From contig CAIIXF020000002.1 in assembly GCA_903813345.2 (NCBI GenBank), positions 25,992,455-26,056,454 of the forward strand: a DNA stretch of 64,000 nt, written 5' to 3'. Shown here in pieces: positions 48,101-60,005 of the stretch. The notes under the pieces are model-generated. The model worked only from the letters and a program-made list of their open reading frames with translations, searched no databases and had not been told where the DNA came from. The DNA is from Owenia fusiformis. Lineage: Eukaryota > Annelida > Polychaeta > Sabellida > Oweniidae. Every line of letters begins with the position of its first letter. The first letter of the stretch is position 1. A program made the position numbers and the translations under genes.

Positions 48101-51100
48101 CCAAAGACACAGCTGCATTTTACTCCCAACCCAACTCTAATTTGTTTCTCCATTTCTATTTTTCAGTTCCTTGTACAAGCCAGAGAAAACAATAGGACTT
48201 TGTCAAAGTTGTAAAGCCTCAGTCACATTTGCTCTATGGCGGCCGTACGATGGCCGTAGCTTCACAAAATCGATATAGAAAATCTAAATCGTACTGCTTA
48301 TCCCTATATTTTATGCTGCATATTTTTTATCGATATTGGGAAGCTACGGCTGCCGTACTGTTGCCGTAGATCAAATGTGTCTGAGTTTTACTGTGATACC
48401 TTATAAATGAGCTAAATCAGCAGTTTTCCCGGTTCGAATGCTGCACTGGTTTGCTAAATATATTAAGCACCTCAACAAAATCCAAAGGTTGCCCTAGCCC
48501 TTTACCTGGTTGATGCAATGGCCCGCAGGACAATCTGCAGCGTTCTCACAGCTTTCCGGAATCTCTGCAGCGGCTGAAAAACAATAATATTATTTCAACT
48601 CTTTTTTTAATGGATCAAACGTTGTTCTAAACCTGTAGTCAAGAAGAAATTGATGTTCTGCCAGAATCACAATATCGATATGACAAATCTGTATTGATTA
48701 GACCTTTGAACAAATCAAACACTGTTTTAATAATCTAAAACGACATTGAAAGACGGAAATCAATTTATTGCTAAAGATAATACTCTGGAATGTAAAAAGA
48801 GTTATGTATATATTAGCGAACATAAGCGTCTGGGGTCACAGGTAAAGAGCAAACTAAGCAAGCTTGCACGTTACCATCTGCCATTTGTTACAGACGCCGA
48901 ACACCGACCGCCGTCCAGAGAAAAATTGGATCAGACTTGTTGCGGTGACATAAAAACGAAATCTCAACATTCAAAATCCGAGAACAAGTCAGACAGGCAG
49001 TCATAGTGTATAATATCTAAAAACATTACTTTGTGACCATATTAGCCAACTGTCAAAGTTACCCAGTGACATCCAGTGACAAAAACGGTCAAAATTATAC
49101 TCCCAACATTATGAACTGAATCGAGACCGCTTGTTAAGGTTTACAATGGAGGGCAGTCAACCGAATGAAAATGACTATAATTGTTTTGTTTATCCGAAAA
49201 AACAACGTGTGTCTAATCTTAAAACGCACGTGTTTCATCGGTACCGTTTCATCGATCGGTACTGTTTAATCGGTACCGTTTCATCTGACTCTGCAAAACT
49301 TAGTAAAAGGGAATTCACAAGTAGATACACATCCTGAAAATGGTCAAATCTATTGACCACTCCTCGACCAATCAAAATTGAGTATCTGGATTGAGGCACT
49401 AATATTGCAGAATATTTTAGAAGTTATTCACCTGTACGAAAACTATTTTCGGAATACTTAGGTATCTCTCCAACCATTCTTTCTTTGAATTTTTACGTTT
49501 TCGTTTCCCTCGTCCAGGCCCAACATCGGAAGCAAGAACTGTAAGCTTGTGAGAAACAATTAAAGTTGGCTGCCTCAAATTTGGCAATAGTTTCTTTGGA
49601 ACGTTGAATTGTAGATCCTTTCTTGTCCTTGGTTTTACGGCGTAATCGGAGTTTCTCAACGTAATGGTCGGTACTTGTAATTTACGCGTTTCCATTTTCT
49701 TCTGTCGAAAACCGAACATTCAATTCGTTATGCACTTAGGTATCTCTATATTTGAGGCATTGGTAGTATGATCATCTCTTTACTGGGTGTATTGTCCACT
49801 GTCATTAGTGCAATTATTACATGTATATATCCCAAAATGATATCCATTTTTTAGTTTCTTATAGCTTCTTCAATCTTTCTCTAACATTGTACGTCACCTA
49901 AACAGTTCCAGGGTAATCTTCAGCTCCAAATCCAATATAAGAATTTTTTTTATTGTCTTCTAAAAGTGAAATCGATGGAGCTACTCATCTCTTTAGAAAC
50001 TAAGCTTCATTTTATTCCATAAGCCGCTGGCTGCTAATCCCCGATTCTTGGCATTGCCGTGATTTTATTACTTATAACTTCGATCCAAAATAAAATAACA
50101 CATTCAAATCGGCGTAAAAGTTGTCATAAGACCTTCTTAATAATGTATTAATTAATAAAAAAATTTGCTCTCAGCTTTACCAGCATTGTTCTTCATATAA
50201 TTCCTAAGAGTTCTTTTATTCTTATTTCGATACCACCTCATTATAACTTCCAGATGCCCTAAGTTATCGCTAAGGTATCGCACATTTCTTAAGAATGGAA
50301 CGCTTGGCAGTCTGTACTTTATGTTGAAGATTTCCAATATGATTTCATGTTTGGATTTTTAACCTTATGTTTTAGATAAGGTTTTTGATAAGATTCAAAA
50401 CAATTTTTTCCTCATCCCAACTTGAAACGCTCAGGTGTTGTTCCATATTTACGTCCCAGAGATCTGAATTAAAATTTTATTTTAATATTTGTTAATGAAA
50501 TGTCGGTTAAAATAAATTCCCTTTATGTCCAAATGCGTTTAATTCAGATTTCCAACTTCTGATCCGTTCGCATCGCAGATAACGACCGTCCATCACTTAT
50601 ATTGCGATAAATTGTGCCAGGCGAGTTCCTTGGAGATCATATCGTAACTAAGATACTCGCTCGAGTAGCTAGAATTCTTTGATATTCCATTAAGTACAAC
50701 AACATATGATATTTGTTCTAAGTGTATTGAGTCAACCACCGAGACAATTGAGTAGTGTCTGATAACGGCCACTACTAATAATTAATGTTCTTTAAGAGCT
50801 TTTATTGATAATGAAAGTAATAATAAAATACATTCTTAAGATCGCAGGTAGTCGAAGTAGAAGAAATACCCTGATAATTGTCATGATTTCAAAGCTGGTA
50901 TATATAGATAACATACATTTTTAGCGTAGAAGGAAAGTACTTTACTGAAAATAAAACTGTAATTTAATAAAGTATATTATTTGTCATTGTTTCCCGACTA
51001 CTTTAAGATTTTAAAATACATTCCATTACGCCATTATCAATAACGGCTATTTAAGAACGTAAATTATTCGTTAGGCCCGACACAAAGCGCTTCTCAATTC

Positions 51101-54100
51101 AGCTTAATTATTTCGCCTGAACTAAAGTTATTTTCCATAATAAATTATTTCGTAACAATTACTTTCTCCCGCCATCCGAAAATTGTCTTTTCTAACCACT
51201 TAATTTTCAGAATCCAAAAATTGCAATTGAGATAAATACGGAAACGTTTGATTAGACAGTTTTACAAGAACTTACCGTTGCAGTTTCTAATACCGTATAC
51301 ACATCTTTACTCGGTGCATCGTTTATCGTTTTATTATTAACCATGCCCTTTTTTATCCTCAGAATTTTGGCATTGGATTTTGGAGTTGGAGATTCCTTGT
51401 GATACACCATCTTATTCAACATTCCACAGTCAGGGTGTGCATCCATTGATTTTGTTATGTTTTTAAATGGGTTTCGTTTGGGCATTCCACCCTTTGCGCA
51501 CTGCGTTCCGCATGATGGGTTTTGTTTGTCATCCATTTCCCAAGCGCGAATTGGGTGCATTTTTGAGTGGTTGCGCTCATTGTTTTTACCTGTTGCACTG
51601 TCATATTGTCTTGGCAAAAGCATTTTGGAATTTGTTCGTGGGCTTGGGGCCGTTTGTGGACGAATGATGTTCGCCATACCGTAATTTCCCGCTTCTCGTT
51701 TTAATTTAACATCTCGTGAGACTGCTCTTCTGTGCTTCATGTATCCACTCCATTCATCGTGACTCGTGGGGGTCGTTAACTGCGATATATTCATTCTGAC
51801 GGTCGATCTCCTTCCGTTATTATCGTATATTTGGGAACTAATCACATCAGCTCCATCGTCTATTTTATTGGCTTGCATCGTGTTTTCGTTCCCTGGTTGA
51901 TCAGTTGACTTATTTGCGATGGATTCCAATAGCCGTCAATAGATTAAACGTCACATTCACCTTCATATGCTTAGAATAATTGTATAAGTACAATCCAGAA
52001 TATATTCATTTGGAAGACACGCGTTCCCGTCGCAAGTGTCTTATATAAATATCCAACGTGTGTGTGTATCATCTTTAATATTAGCTCAAAGAGCAATGTA
52101 CATAGATAATCTCCCGATCCCAAACAAAGACAAAGATCTTGTCGTTCTTAATCATTATACTGTATTTTCACTCTTGTAAAATGTTGTCTTTTCTTCACTT
52201 CAACGTTCCAGTATTACACTCTTCTATTATCTGACCACCGATTTAGTTTCTCGGTTATTTACGTATGATTTTCGTTGCAATCTGTTTGTGCAAAATGGTT
52301 TCCATGTGGCACTGTGTACCGAAAAGCTCGATGAACTTAACAGCTTAATTGAACAAATAATGGACATTTCACGATATCAAAAAGTAGCCGAATTGGTCAA
52401 CAGACACGGATTATTAGAATAGCTATATCATGTAAATAAACAAAAACAGTAGATAAAAACCATAGAGGTGCATTGGTACCTTGTCAGTTTGATATTATTG
52501 GGCGGGTTTAGATTAGGTTGCTACCTAATGTCAACAAGGCATTAACATGCAAAATGTTCCAACCTTCCCTTTGTTACAGATGTTGACTACCATCTTATAC
52601 AGACACTGTTATAGACCCCGCATTTGATGGATAGCGTTTGACGTCAATCCTCCCGCAAGAACTGAAATAAATTATTCCCCTTTCCAGAGGTTTTGTCCCC
52701 TTTCCAAGGTAAAGTTAAAGTAAACCTCTTATTTTTACACCTTGCAGGTTGATGAAGTTGATGAAGGTTGAACTCCTTTAACACAAGATAATTGTATTTG
52801 CCAGCTTCTTTGCCATTTTACTCCATCGACAGTTTATCAATTTATTCATCATCGAACCAGTATTTGATTTTTACAATATGTGATATAAGTAGTAGAGACC
52901 CATTTCTCCCATTTCAAACCAAGATATATAATTTCGAGCCATTTTAAGTGAAACACCTCGTCGCTTTGATATTCATCACCGAATTAATCAGAATCATTTG
53001 AAAGTCTACACGTTGTTCATTGTTCGTTGTTGTTTCGTAGATCGTCTAATGCATGCAGATACAACTTAGTTCAGTGAAGAAAATAAAATACCGGGGATGT
53101 GAATCCTGAGGTTACGTTAGGACTGAAGGATGCACTGAACGACAATGTGAATGTCATGTGTGGTATCCCATGGACGTTTTGCCCAATCGTGGGTTTCACT
53201 TGACCATATAAGGGTATAAAGAATTTAGGATTCTCCATTTGAGAGAGAGAGAGAGAGGGGGGGGGGGCAATAATCTCTGAGTTCATAATATTACAATCAC
53301 GTGTACTTAACCCCTTTGACACTTCATAATTTGACTTGAACGTGCAAGTATCAACACGCTTCTGCCTTAAAGGTGTGCTTTTTACTATGCTTAAAAGTAG
53401 TGATATTCTTTCTAGCAATATGTGTTTTCTAGCTACTTACTGGTACTGGAACACAATAAAGGTAATCAATTTGGGTTACTCCATCAAAATGCGTTGTGCT
53501 TTCTTTATTACTCTCTTTCTTGTATCTGATCTGTCGTTTTCTTTGCCTTTTCTTTGCTCCGGACGAACCCGAACCTTTCGGGTCATCAGTGTCAGATAAG
53601 ATCACGGGAGCCATCAGGCTAACCTTGACCTTTGAACTATCTGAAAGGTCAGAGTCTCTGGACAACATTTCGGACATTGGGGACGGAATATCTGAATATG
53701 GGCTGAGTTTTCTTTTAGGGTCACTCAGTTTATGTTCCAAAGAAGGAATAGTTTCCATGTTGTTTTTGGACATAGACCTTTTACTTAAAGCTCTACGGAG
53801 GAGATTAGTACGTGGCTTTTGGGTTTGCTGATTAAGGCCCCCCTTAACAAGACTCGGAGGTCCCTTTTCAGAGATATAGCTGAAGTATGTACGGATTGCA
53901 TCCAGGACCTTTTCCCGTCTGGCTTCTGATGCCCTATTCCTGCTTCGATTGCGTAACTGAGCAGCTTTTACAACATCTGCTAATTTTGCAGACGACGGTC
54001 TGTCGTGCTTTTCTAGATTCCTTTGTGTTTTATCTTCCAACTTTTTTTGAAGTGTTACCTTGACGACAGTGTCCTTCAGCTGTGTCGATCTCACTAATTT

Positions 54101-54868
54101 TGGTAATATATTTTTAGTGGATTTGTCATTTTCCACACTCTTGGCATTATTCAGCGACGGCTTACCACATTTTTCATTAGGTCCTTTATTCAAACGCTGT
54201 CCTGTGGTTTCACGAATGGAAGTATCATCCACAACCGTATCACAGACTAATAGCTGACTATCATTGTCACGATTGTTTATTGGAATATTTACATTTGGAT
54301 TTTTTCTAATGGCTTTCTTTGATTGTGACTTGATTTTCAAATATGGCGGTAATTTAGCAAGCGGGTCATTTTCTACGACAGGCGCCTCCTTTTCTGGTAT
54401 GACATACTTTTCAACAATATCTTTAACGTCATTGTTCCATATTCGATCTAAATCTGCGGGGTCGCCATCGTCTGTAATAAGACACGGGTATGTCGTTGCT
54501 CTTACGTGCTCGATGTACTTGGAAAGTTTGTTGATGCTTTTCGGGTCTCCTACTTCAGTATCTACGTCCTTGTTATGTTCGATACCGTTCTCAAATCTCA
54601 ATTCCTTTAGCCCTGTTTTTCTATGCGTGTCCCTGTATTCGATTCGTTCGTTATTACTGCTCTGATACGAATATTTCCGGATAGGTGTAATGCCAAAATC
54701 ATCAAGTAATTGATCCTGAGGTATACTATGCAAGTCTTCTTTTCGTCCAGCGCTTCTTGGATTATGTTTTGATTTGCGTCTCCTTCCAAAATTAGGTCTT
54801 TCAGAGCCGTCGGATCTGGGTCTGTCGGTAGAAATGAGATTATTCTCGTTCCTTATTGGATTAAACAT
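42110..54868 (-). CDS. CNBD2: Cyclic nucleotide-binding domain protein 2-like, up to 1339 aa
   Basis: Exons on the minus strand: 54868-53441, 51908-51276, 49701-49432, 48573-48506, 46367-46241, 45771-45605, 45320-45158, 44731-44499, 44192-43664, 43330-43208, 42786-42643 and 42244-42110. All phases agree and the sum is 1340 codons. The first 770 residues are basic, Ser/Asn/Lys-rich and predicted disordered. LQRFRKAVRTLQIVLRAIAS is a short helix. A first CNB domain (about 850-1000) has the full phosphate-binding cassette: Gly952-Glu953 (FGELAL) and Arg963 (RRSATV), so it can probably bind cAMP or cGMP. A second CNB fold is split by a roughly 150-residue disordered insert with a coiled coil (RLEEEERHKALLERVF) and lacks the Arg cassette. 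In mammals CNBD2 (CRIS) acts in sperm. Donor GAG|GTTGGT after 46241 is weak. Exon 51908 has a poor acceptor; an alternative start is ATG 51878. Confidence 0.85.
44280..44372 (+). mobile_element. Copy of the ten-copy MITE family (CNBD2 intron)
   Basis: GTCACAAATGGCAGGTGGTG ACATTTTGCATGTTAATGCC TTG is the consensus right half; the left half is diverged. Confidence 0.75.
45541..45612. repeat. 40-bp tandem duplication covering a CNBD2 splice donor
   Basis: AAATGTATTTGATTTATTAA ATACCTCTCAAG occurs at 45541-45572 and 45581-45612. Each copy holds an identical minus-strand donor (CTTGAGAG|GTATTT). The upstream donor at 45605 keeps the frame. Using the one at 45565 would add 40 bases and an in-frame TGA. 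Confidence 0.93.
46742..48505. other. CNBD2 intron with an unexplained ORF and a foldback MITE
   Basis: The plus strand at 47003-47218 has a 71-codon frame (MSDDKTLPWACLTIWRGK...). After TAA at 47216-47218 the same frame runs on for about 75 more codons. I do not recognise it; it could be a decayed coding fragment. The foldback element at 48211-48391 is listed separately. Confidence 0.4.
48211..48391. mobile_element. Foldback MITE, 181 bp (CNBD2 intron)
   Basis: GTAAAGCCTCAGTCACATTT G and CAAATGTGTCTGAGTTTTAC are the inverted ends. Inner GGCCGTAGCTTC and GAAGCTACGGCTGCC extend the hairpin. A relative lies at 26917-27058. Confidence 0.88.
48875..48960 (-). mobile_element. Partial copy of the ten-copy MITE family (CNBD2 intron)
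   Basis: CCATCTGCCATTTGTTACAG ACGCCGAACACC is the complement of the family's central segment. Confidence 0.6.
49702..51275. other. CNBD2 intron, no feature recognised
   Basis: AT-rich. A 61-codon minus-strand frame at 50152-50337 is basic and has no recognisable family pattern or splice support. Confidence 0.45.
51909..53440. other. CNBD2 intron with a MITE copy and a GA/G tract
   Basis: 52528-52620 is a minus-orientation copy of the ten-copy MITE family (CAAGGCATTAACATGCAAAA TG...TTTGTTACAGATGTTGAC). 53240-53268 is a (GA)n tract passing into a G run. Nothing else is seen. Confidence 0.6.
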
Positions 54869-56388
54869 TATTCTGTGTTTGTATAGTCATGTAAAAATAG
54901 TAATTACACAAAGTTTGGTAATCTTACCCAAAGTAAAGTCTGAAAGTTAATTAGCGTCGAATGTAATATTACCTTTTAAATTATGTAATTACTCAAATCA
55001 GTTATTTTGACATTTCCTAAAGATTTCACTTTAAAAATGACTGAGATATTCCGTTATTCCCATGCTACAATTCCTCTGGCTCAAATACTTCAAAATAAAA
55101 CACGACTGAAAATGTAACGTAATTCAGGAAAGATATCATAAATCATAAGGAATTATGGACCCATTTACAATCATCTACACCCAGTACTATGTCGATGATA
55201 AAGGGAGCAGAACAACTCCTGAACGCACGAACAGACAAAGTGCAAAGAGACCCAAATCCGCCGATGAAATGAAATGACGCGAAAACTAACTAAGACAATC
55301 ATCAAACGGTTTTAAAAAAAATCATTAAAAAGTTAATACATATGCAGCATGCAAGGGATCTTTAAATGATCAACGAGACACCAATCGTGTAGGAAGCGAT
55401 ACTGTGGGTATTTGAGGAAACGCTCCACATCGGCAACAATAGAGGGAACGATTTCCTTGACATTGTTTATTGCTTGACGATACTAAAATGAACATGGAGC
55501 CATTCAGTAAATTGAGGGACCGTGTTTTCCGCTAATTGAGTGTAATATATTACTTCTGATCATGACTGCTTTGAATTAATAAGTCATCATTCATTGGCTA
55601 TAGGCTCGTTAAGTTATGCTTAAATCATTTGGCTTTTATGTCACGGTCACCAGAACTCTTTCCAATAATTGCAATGTATATATATTACTTGCATTTCCTA
55701 ATCATTGTTTGTTTATTTTTCGTATTCAGAAAATATTGATTATTTTTAGCCTCTTCGCATCAGGGTAGGATACCAGATAAATGTATAGATAGCAACATAC
55801 AGTAAAACCTCTATACCCGGGCACCTCTCTAATTTGAACATTTTCGGTCCAATTTTTAATCTCATGAATTAACAGAAAATAATGATTTTATACAAAGCGC
55901 TACGTCGATATGTGTAGCTACATCTACCAATCCGAATGCCTTTGACTTGTCCCGGTGGCGTTCGAATGAGACAGGTTTTACTGTTTATAGTAAGAATGAC
56001 AATTGGTTGCATACTATTTCCTATAATAGGGAATGTACTGCAACCATGACCGTGGCTATTCCAAGATGATAGTTTTCAAAATTGTTCACTTCAAGTAGAT
56101 CTACATAATTATAAAATATGTAATCTATTTTTCATTACTATAGTTACAAATAATTTGCGAAATGTGAATATTTATTCACATCTTATGTAGAGAAGTTTAA
56201 AATCAAAAATATTCAATCATGAAGTATCCGTTATGCTTATGAATGGTTATGGTAAGGATTGATTAAAGGGAAGTACACGTTTCTAGAGTACAAAATGGCA
56301 TTGACATCACTTCCCAAAATAAATTCCAATTGGTTAAAGACTCAGTGAACATTTTCGAACATTAATATCTTGTCACACTTTAATTTAC
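54869..56388. other. Region upstream of the CNBD2 exon at 54868; pogo-like MITE at 55799-55984
   Basis: An acceptor-like ACACAG ends 4 bases before the ATG at 54868, so a 5' UTR exon is likely. 55799-55984 begins ACAGTAAAACCT and ends AGGTTTTACTGT, which are exact 12-bp inverted repeats typical of pogo/Tigger-type elements. Confidence 0.7.
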
Positions 56389-58367
56389 CTCAAACTTCGT
56401 GATCCCTTCGTTTATGTCAAAATGTTCGTCTGCTTCAATACCATCTGATGTAGCAGAGCTAGCATTTTTCCCGCGTCTTGTTTCGTCTGACGCTGGCTTC
56501 CTCAACCTGGAACAAGCATAGGTGAAAAAGCTTAACAGTTGAAATTATATAGTAATTCTTAATTGTATATTTAACCAAATGCAAGTTAATACCAATCACA
56601 TTTATTTATTTTTTCAATTGTCATTATTTCAATCAATGAAATCAGATAAATTGCCATTCACATTACTTTAGTCGGGTTTGATATTCATATTTGATATTTC
56701 TCATAACCGAGGTCAGAGAAACGTTTTTTCGAATTCACTGTTTCAATGGCTTATGAGATATTGACCTAAGATTTATTAATATTTGCTCTGATAAGTGAGC
56801 CATCGGCAATCGATTTGGTAAGTGCAAAACGTCGAATTACAGTTGAATTCCGTCCCAAAAGAATATCGTAACATGTCATACACTAAGCTTTATGGACCCC
56901 TCGATGACTATTGATTAAAATTAGTATTGACGTTACAAGGAAATCGTAAGCCCAAAGACCAAATAGCTAGATGTTTTGAATCAGGGGCGGATTCTGATAT
57001 GCCACTAAAATCCAAAAGTGGGATCAAATTTTAAAATTTTGAGGCTCATTTTCTTCAAAATTTGGCCTGAAATTAAAAAATAAGGCCTTGAAAGGCCCAG
57101 TAATGACCAAAGAGGCCCACTTTTTGCGGCCTTCAGGCCTTTTTTGGTCCAAAATCTTTTGGGACCAATTTTTTTCTTTCTTGGCCCCCAGCCCCCCCCA
57201 GATCCGCCAGTGCGAATTGACTATATTATTTCAAATACATGAGCTAGAGATGCAACATCTTTCAAAAGCTTTCATACGGTATATGCGGTATGATTATAGG
57301 CTGTTATACCTGGGCCCAATAATTCCGACTTGATGGAAATCAGCTGCGTTTCTCCGACCTCTTCCGCTTGATATGTATGTTCTTGCGGAACGAGTGTTGA
57401 GTTCACGAGGTCTCGTACCACTCGTAGTAGCCAACGTCAATGGTCTTGTGTTATTATTATGCATGGTTTTACTGTCATTTGTGGCGGTATAATTACCGCC
57501 CATGTCAAATGTTTCAACATCGGCTTTGTTAGACTTTATTGTATTTCGTTGCTCAATTTTATGGTGGAGAGCTTGTGCGTTTGATTTGTTTGCTTTTCGT
57601 AAAACCTTTGAGTAATGTTTCTTGAAAAAACTTTTCTCTGGTGATCTGTTCAAAAGAGAATGAAGATCCCAGCTCCATTCGACATCAGGCCCTTTTTCTT
57701 TCAGCGAATCATCGTGTTTTATTGGCTCATAGTCAACATCTATGACATCTATCGGTTGGTTCACTTGTCTGTTATCCAAAGGTTCAACAACAAGCGCATA
57801 GTCTTCTGTATATCTCAATTTAGAGGCAGAATACCTTGAATGTTCATCATTGTCACGAGAGGACTGAGTCCAGGGTGAACCCAGTGCGTTACCAATGTGT
57901 GGAAGACGCAATGGTTGCTCAGCTAGAACAGTTGTATCCTTAATTCTGGTCTCAGCTTGTATTTTACCATTCGGGCTAGCAGGCAAAGACTTGGCCATGG
58001 ATAGGAAAGAGGTAGACCTAATCCCAGCACCTGATATACATTCATTTGTAGCTGATTTTGGTCTATCTATCTGGTGAACATTTTCAGATGATTTTTCATT
58101 GTTATGATCACATTCATCATATTCATCTTCATCAGTATGCATACTCTGTTCGTCTTCTCCATGTATATTTGGCAACGAGCTATTGGCCTCGTTTTCGAAA
58201 TCGTCTGCTTGAATATTGAGATTGAGGTCACCCTCTAGTTCTATTGACCGCCACTTTTGAAGGAGATTGTCTCTTAAACGAAGTTGACTCTGATGGGTAG
58301 TGTACGTTAGGTCGAAGAGTCTGAAATGAGGGTCATCAACACCGTCTTCAAGTACAAATACCTCCAT
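56389..58367 (-). CDS. Alternative or separate 5' coding exons next to CNBD2, 392 codons
   Basis: Two minus-strand exons: 58367-57310 (353 codons, ending in phase 2 with a CCAG|GTATAA donor) and 56506-56389 (acceptor TTCCAG, 40 residues, GAG|GTAAAT donor, phase 0). The N-terminus reads MEVFVLEDGVDDPHFRLFDL and then LRLRDNLLQKWR, and the rest is disordered and acidic/Ser-rich. After GAG the nearest downstream acceptor (before 54868) would give AAT AAT GTT TAA, a stop. The phase does fit the CNBD2 exons at 51908 and 49701. So this is either an alternative 5' end of CNBD2 that skips the 54868 exon, or a separate gene. I do not recognise the domain. Confidence 0.6.
56982..57212. mobile_element. 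Small inverted-repeat element, hAT-like ends
   Basis: CAGGGGCGGAT and ATCCGCCAGTG are imperfect 11-bp inverted ends. The interior contains AAAAGGCC-type stretches. The target duplication is not clear. It lies in the intron between 56506 and 57310. Confidence 0.65.
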
Positions 58368-59716
58368 TCTCAAACCTTGAAACTCGCAAGATCTACATAC
58401 ATGTATTTTGGGTAAGGATGATTTTTGGATATATACATGTCACAATGCAAGGGCTAATTATTATTAATTTTCTAAACGATAATGTTTTAGTCTCTATCGA
58501 CACTTATTTGGAAAATATCGTTCCTCGTATTATTTTATGATTTAGCGGTTTCGGCCTATATGCATTTTTCATGTATCTGTACATTGGATATGCCATAGTT
58601 CGTACAGGACGTCACTCCAATTTGATGTGAATGCAATCAGCTAATGTTATTAAAATGTAAGTGGCATTGCCCGCTTGTTCCATAATTTGATTTGTGTCCA
58701 TTTGTCTACTTATCGGCTTAATTTATCCGAAATCTTTAGTGCTGTCTATCATTGTTACGTTGAATTACCGAGACAGTCATTCACGGCGTTGGAATCACTT
58801 CCAAAATCGCATACTTTGAATCATCCCTGAATAGTACAGAATTTTTCTGAAGTCATATACATATGGCATATTCAACGTCGTTTTTTAGTATGTTTTAAAC
58901 TCATTTGAATCTTTTCTTGTTTCTTGCCACAGTTTGCGTGATCATTTATCACTTTAATATATTAAATATTCCATACAAAGGATTAGCTTGTTTTTGTCGA
59001 AGTTGAGTCTTTATGACTCGACACTTGTGCATTTGATACTGTGAAAGTTTCATATGGGTCAGTCATTAATGGTAAGAACTCGCATTATTTTAGCGAACAG
59101 CAGTCCAATCAAGAGAAGGAACAAACCAATGACAATTATATCTGTCACTAACGTAGAAACAAGTATTCCCATATTTACATAGTTGTCGGATCTTTGCTGA
59201 ATATTACACACCCATGTATGCTTGCATTCTTCACAAACCATGTATCTAAACTGTTTTTATAATCAATCTATTCCGCTTGACTGATATCCAATATGAAGAT
59301 TTTCACATCGTACTAAATCATCCAATATATATGTCAACAATGACACATTGCGATCAATTAAGGTTTTATACTAAATAAAACCCAGGTCACTATTTTTCTT
59401 TAACAATATATTTTTCTGAACTTATCGAACATCTGGATCAAGGTAAGTCGACTTTCTTCAAGATAAAATACTGCGATGCATCTTTCACCAGAGCCTGATT
59501 TTTAACGTCGTTAACTGACGTGGCTTATTTTTCGCAAGAACAAAATGAGTTCATTGCCCATTGGACCGGTGCACTATTACCCTGTGCGCAGATTCTGATT
59601 ATAAACTACTGGAGAAGAAGCTCTCTTGAAAAGCGAAGTCGAACGAATGCAAAGGGTAGTGCAATATCGAAGGTTCCTAAGTTCCTCAAATTTACTGCAA
59701 ATTTATCAAAGTTATG
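58368..59716. other. Intergenic; one small membrane-protein-like ORF on the minus strand
   Basis: 59241-59059 (minus) encodes 60 residues: CEEC and a further Cys near the N-terminus, then a strong hydrophobic span (about residues 27-50) and a short basic tail. There is no family match that I recognise and no splice or expression evidence. The rest of the interval shows no feature. Confidence 0.3.
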
Positions 59717-60005
59717 ATATCCCCAGAGCAGACCGTGTTTAACGTCCTACTTGATCGCGTACTTGGTAATCAGATTACGAGTGCCTCCAAATCCTTTCAC
59801 ACTGACATCATCTAAGTAATATCAATAGAGCAGAGCGGGCTCAACGTGCTAGTTGATCGACTACTTGGTAGTCATCGAAGCGACAAGAATACGGATGCTT
59901 CCAAAACTCTCCATGATGATCACGACCTCATCTTATGATATCTCCAGCGCAAAGCGAGTTCAATGTCCTACTTGGTGAGCAGCAGAGCGAGAAGATTCAA
60001 AATTT
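59717..60005. repeat. Diverged ~100-120-bp tandem repeat, three copies
   Basis: Copies start at 59717, 59818 and 59938 with ATATC..., then (C/A)AGAGCAGA, TCAACGT, CTACTTG and GTACTTGGTA-like blocks. The third copy is partial. Confidence 0.75.

Noticed and set aside
53496-54665. Plus-strand ORFs of 111 and 133 codons
   Set aside because: Antisense shadows of the long open CNBD2 exon on the minus strand.
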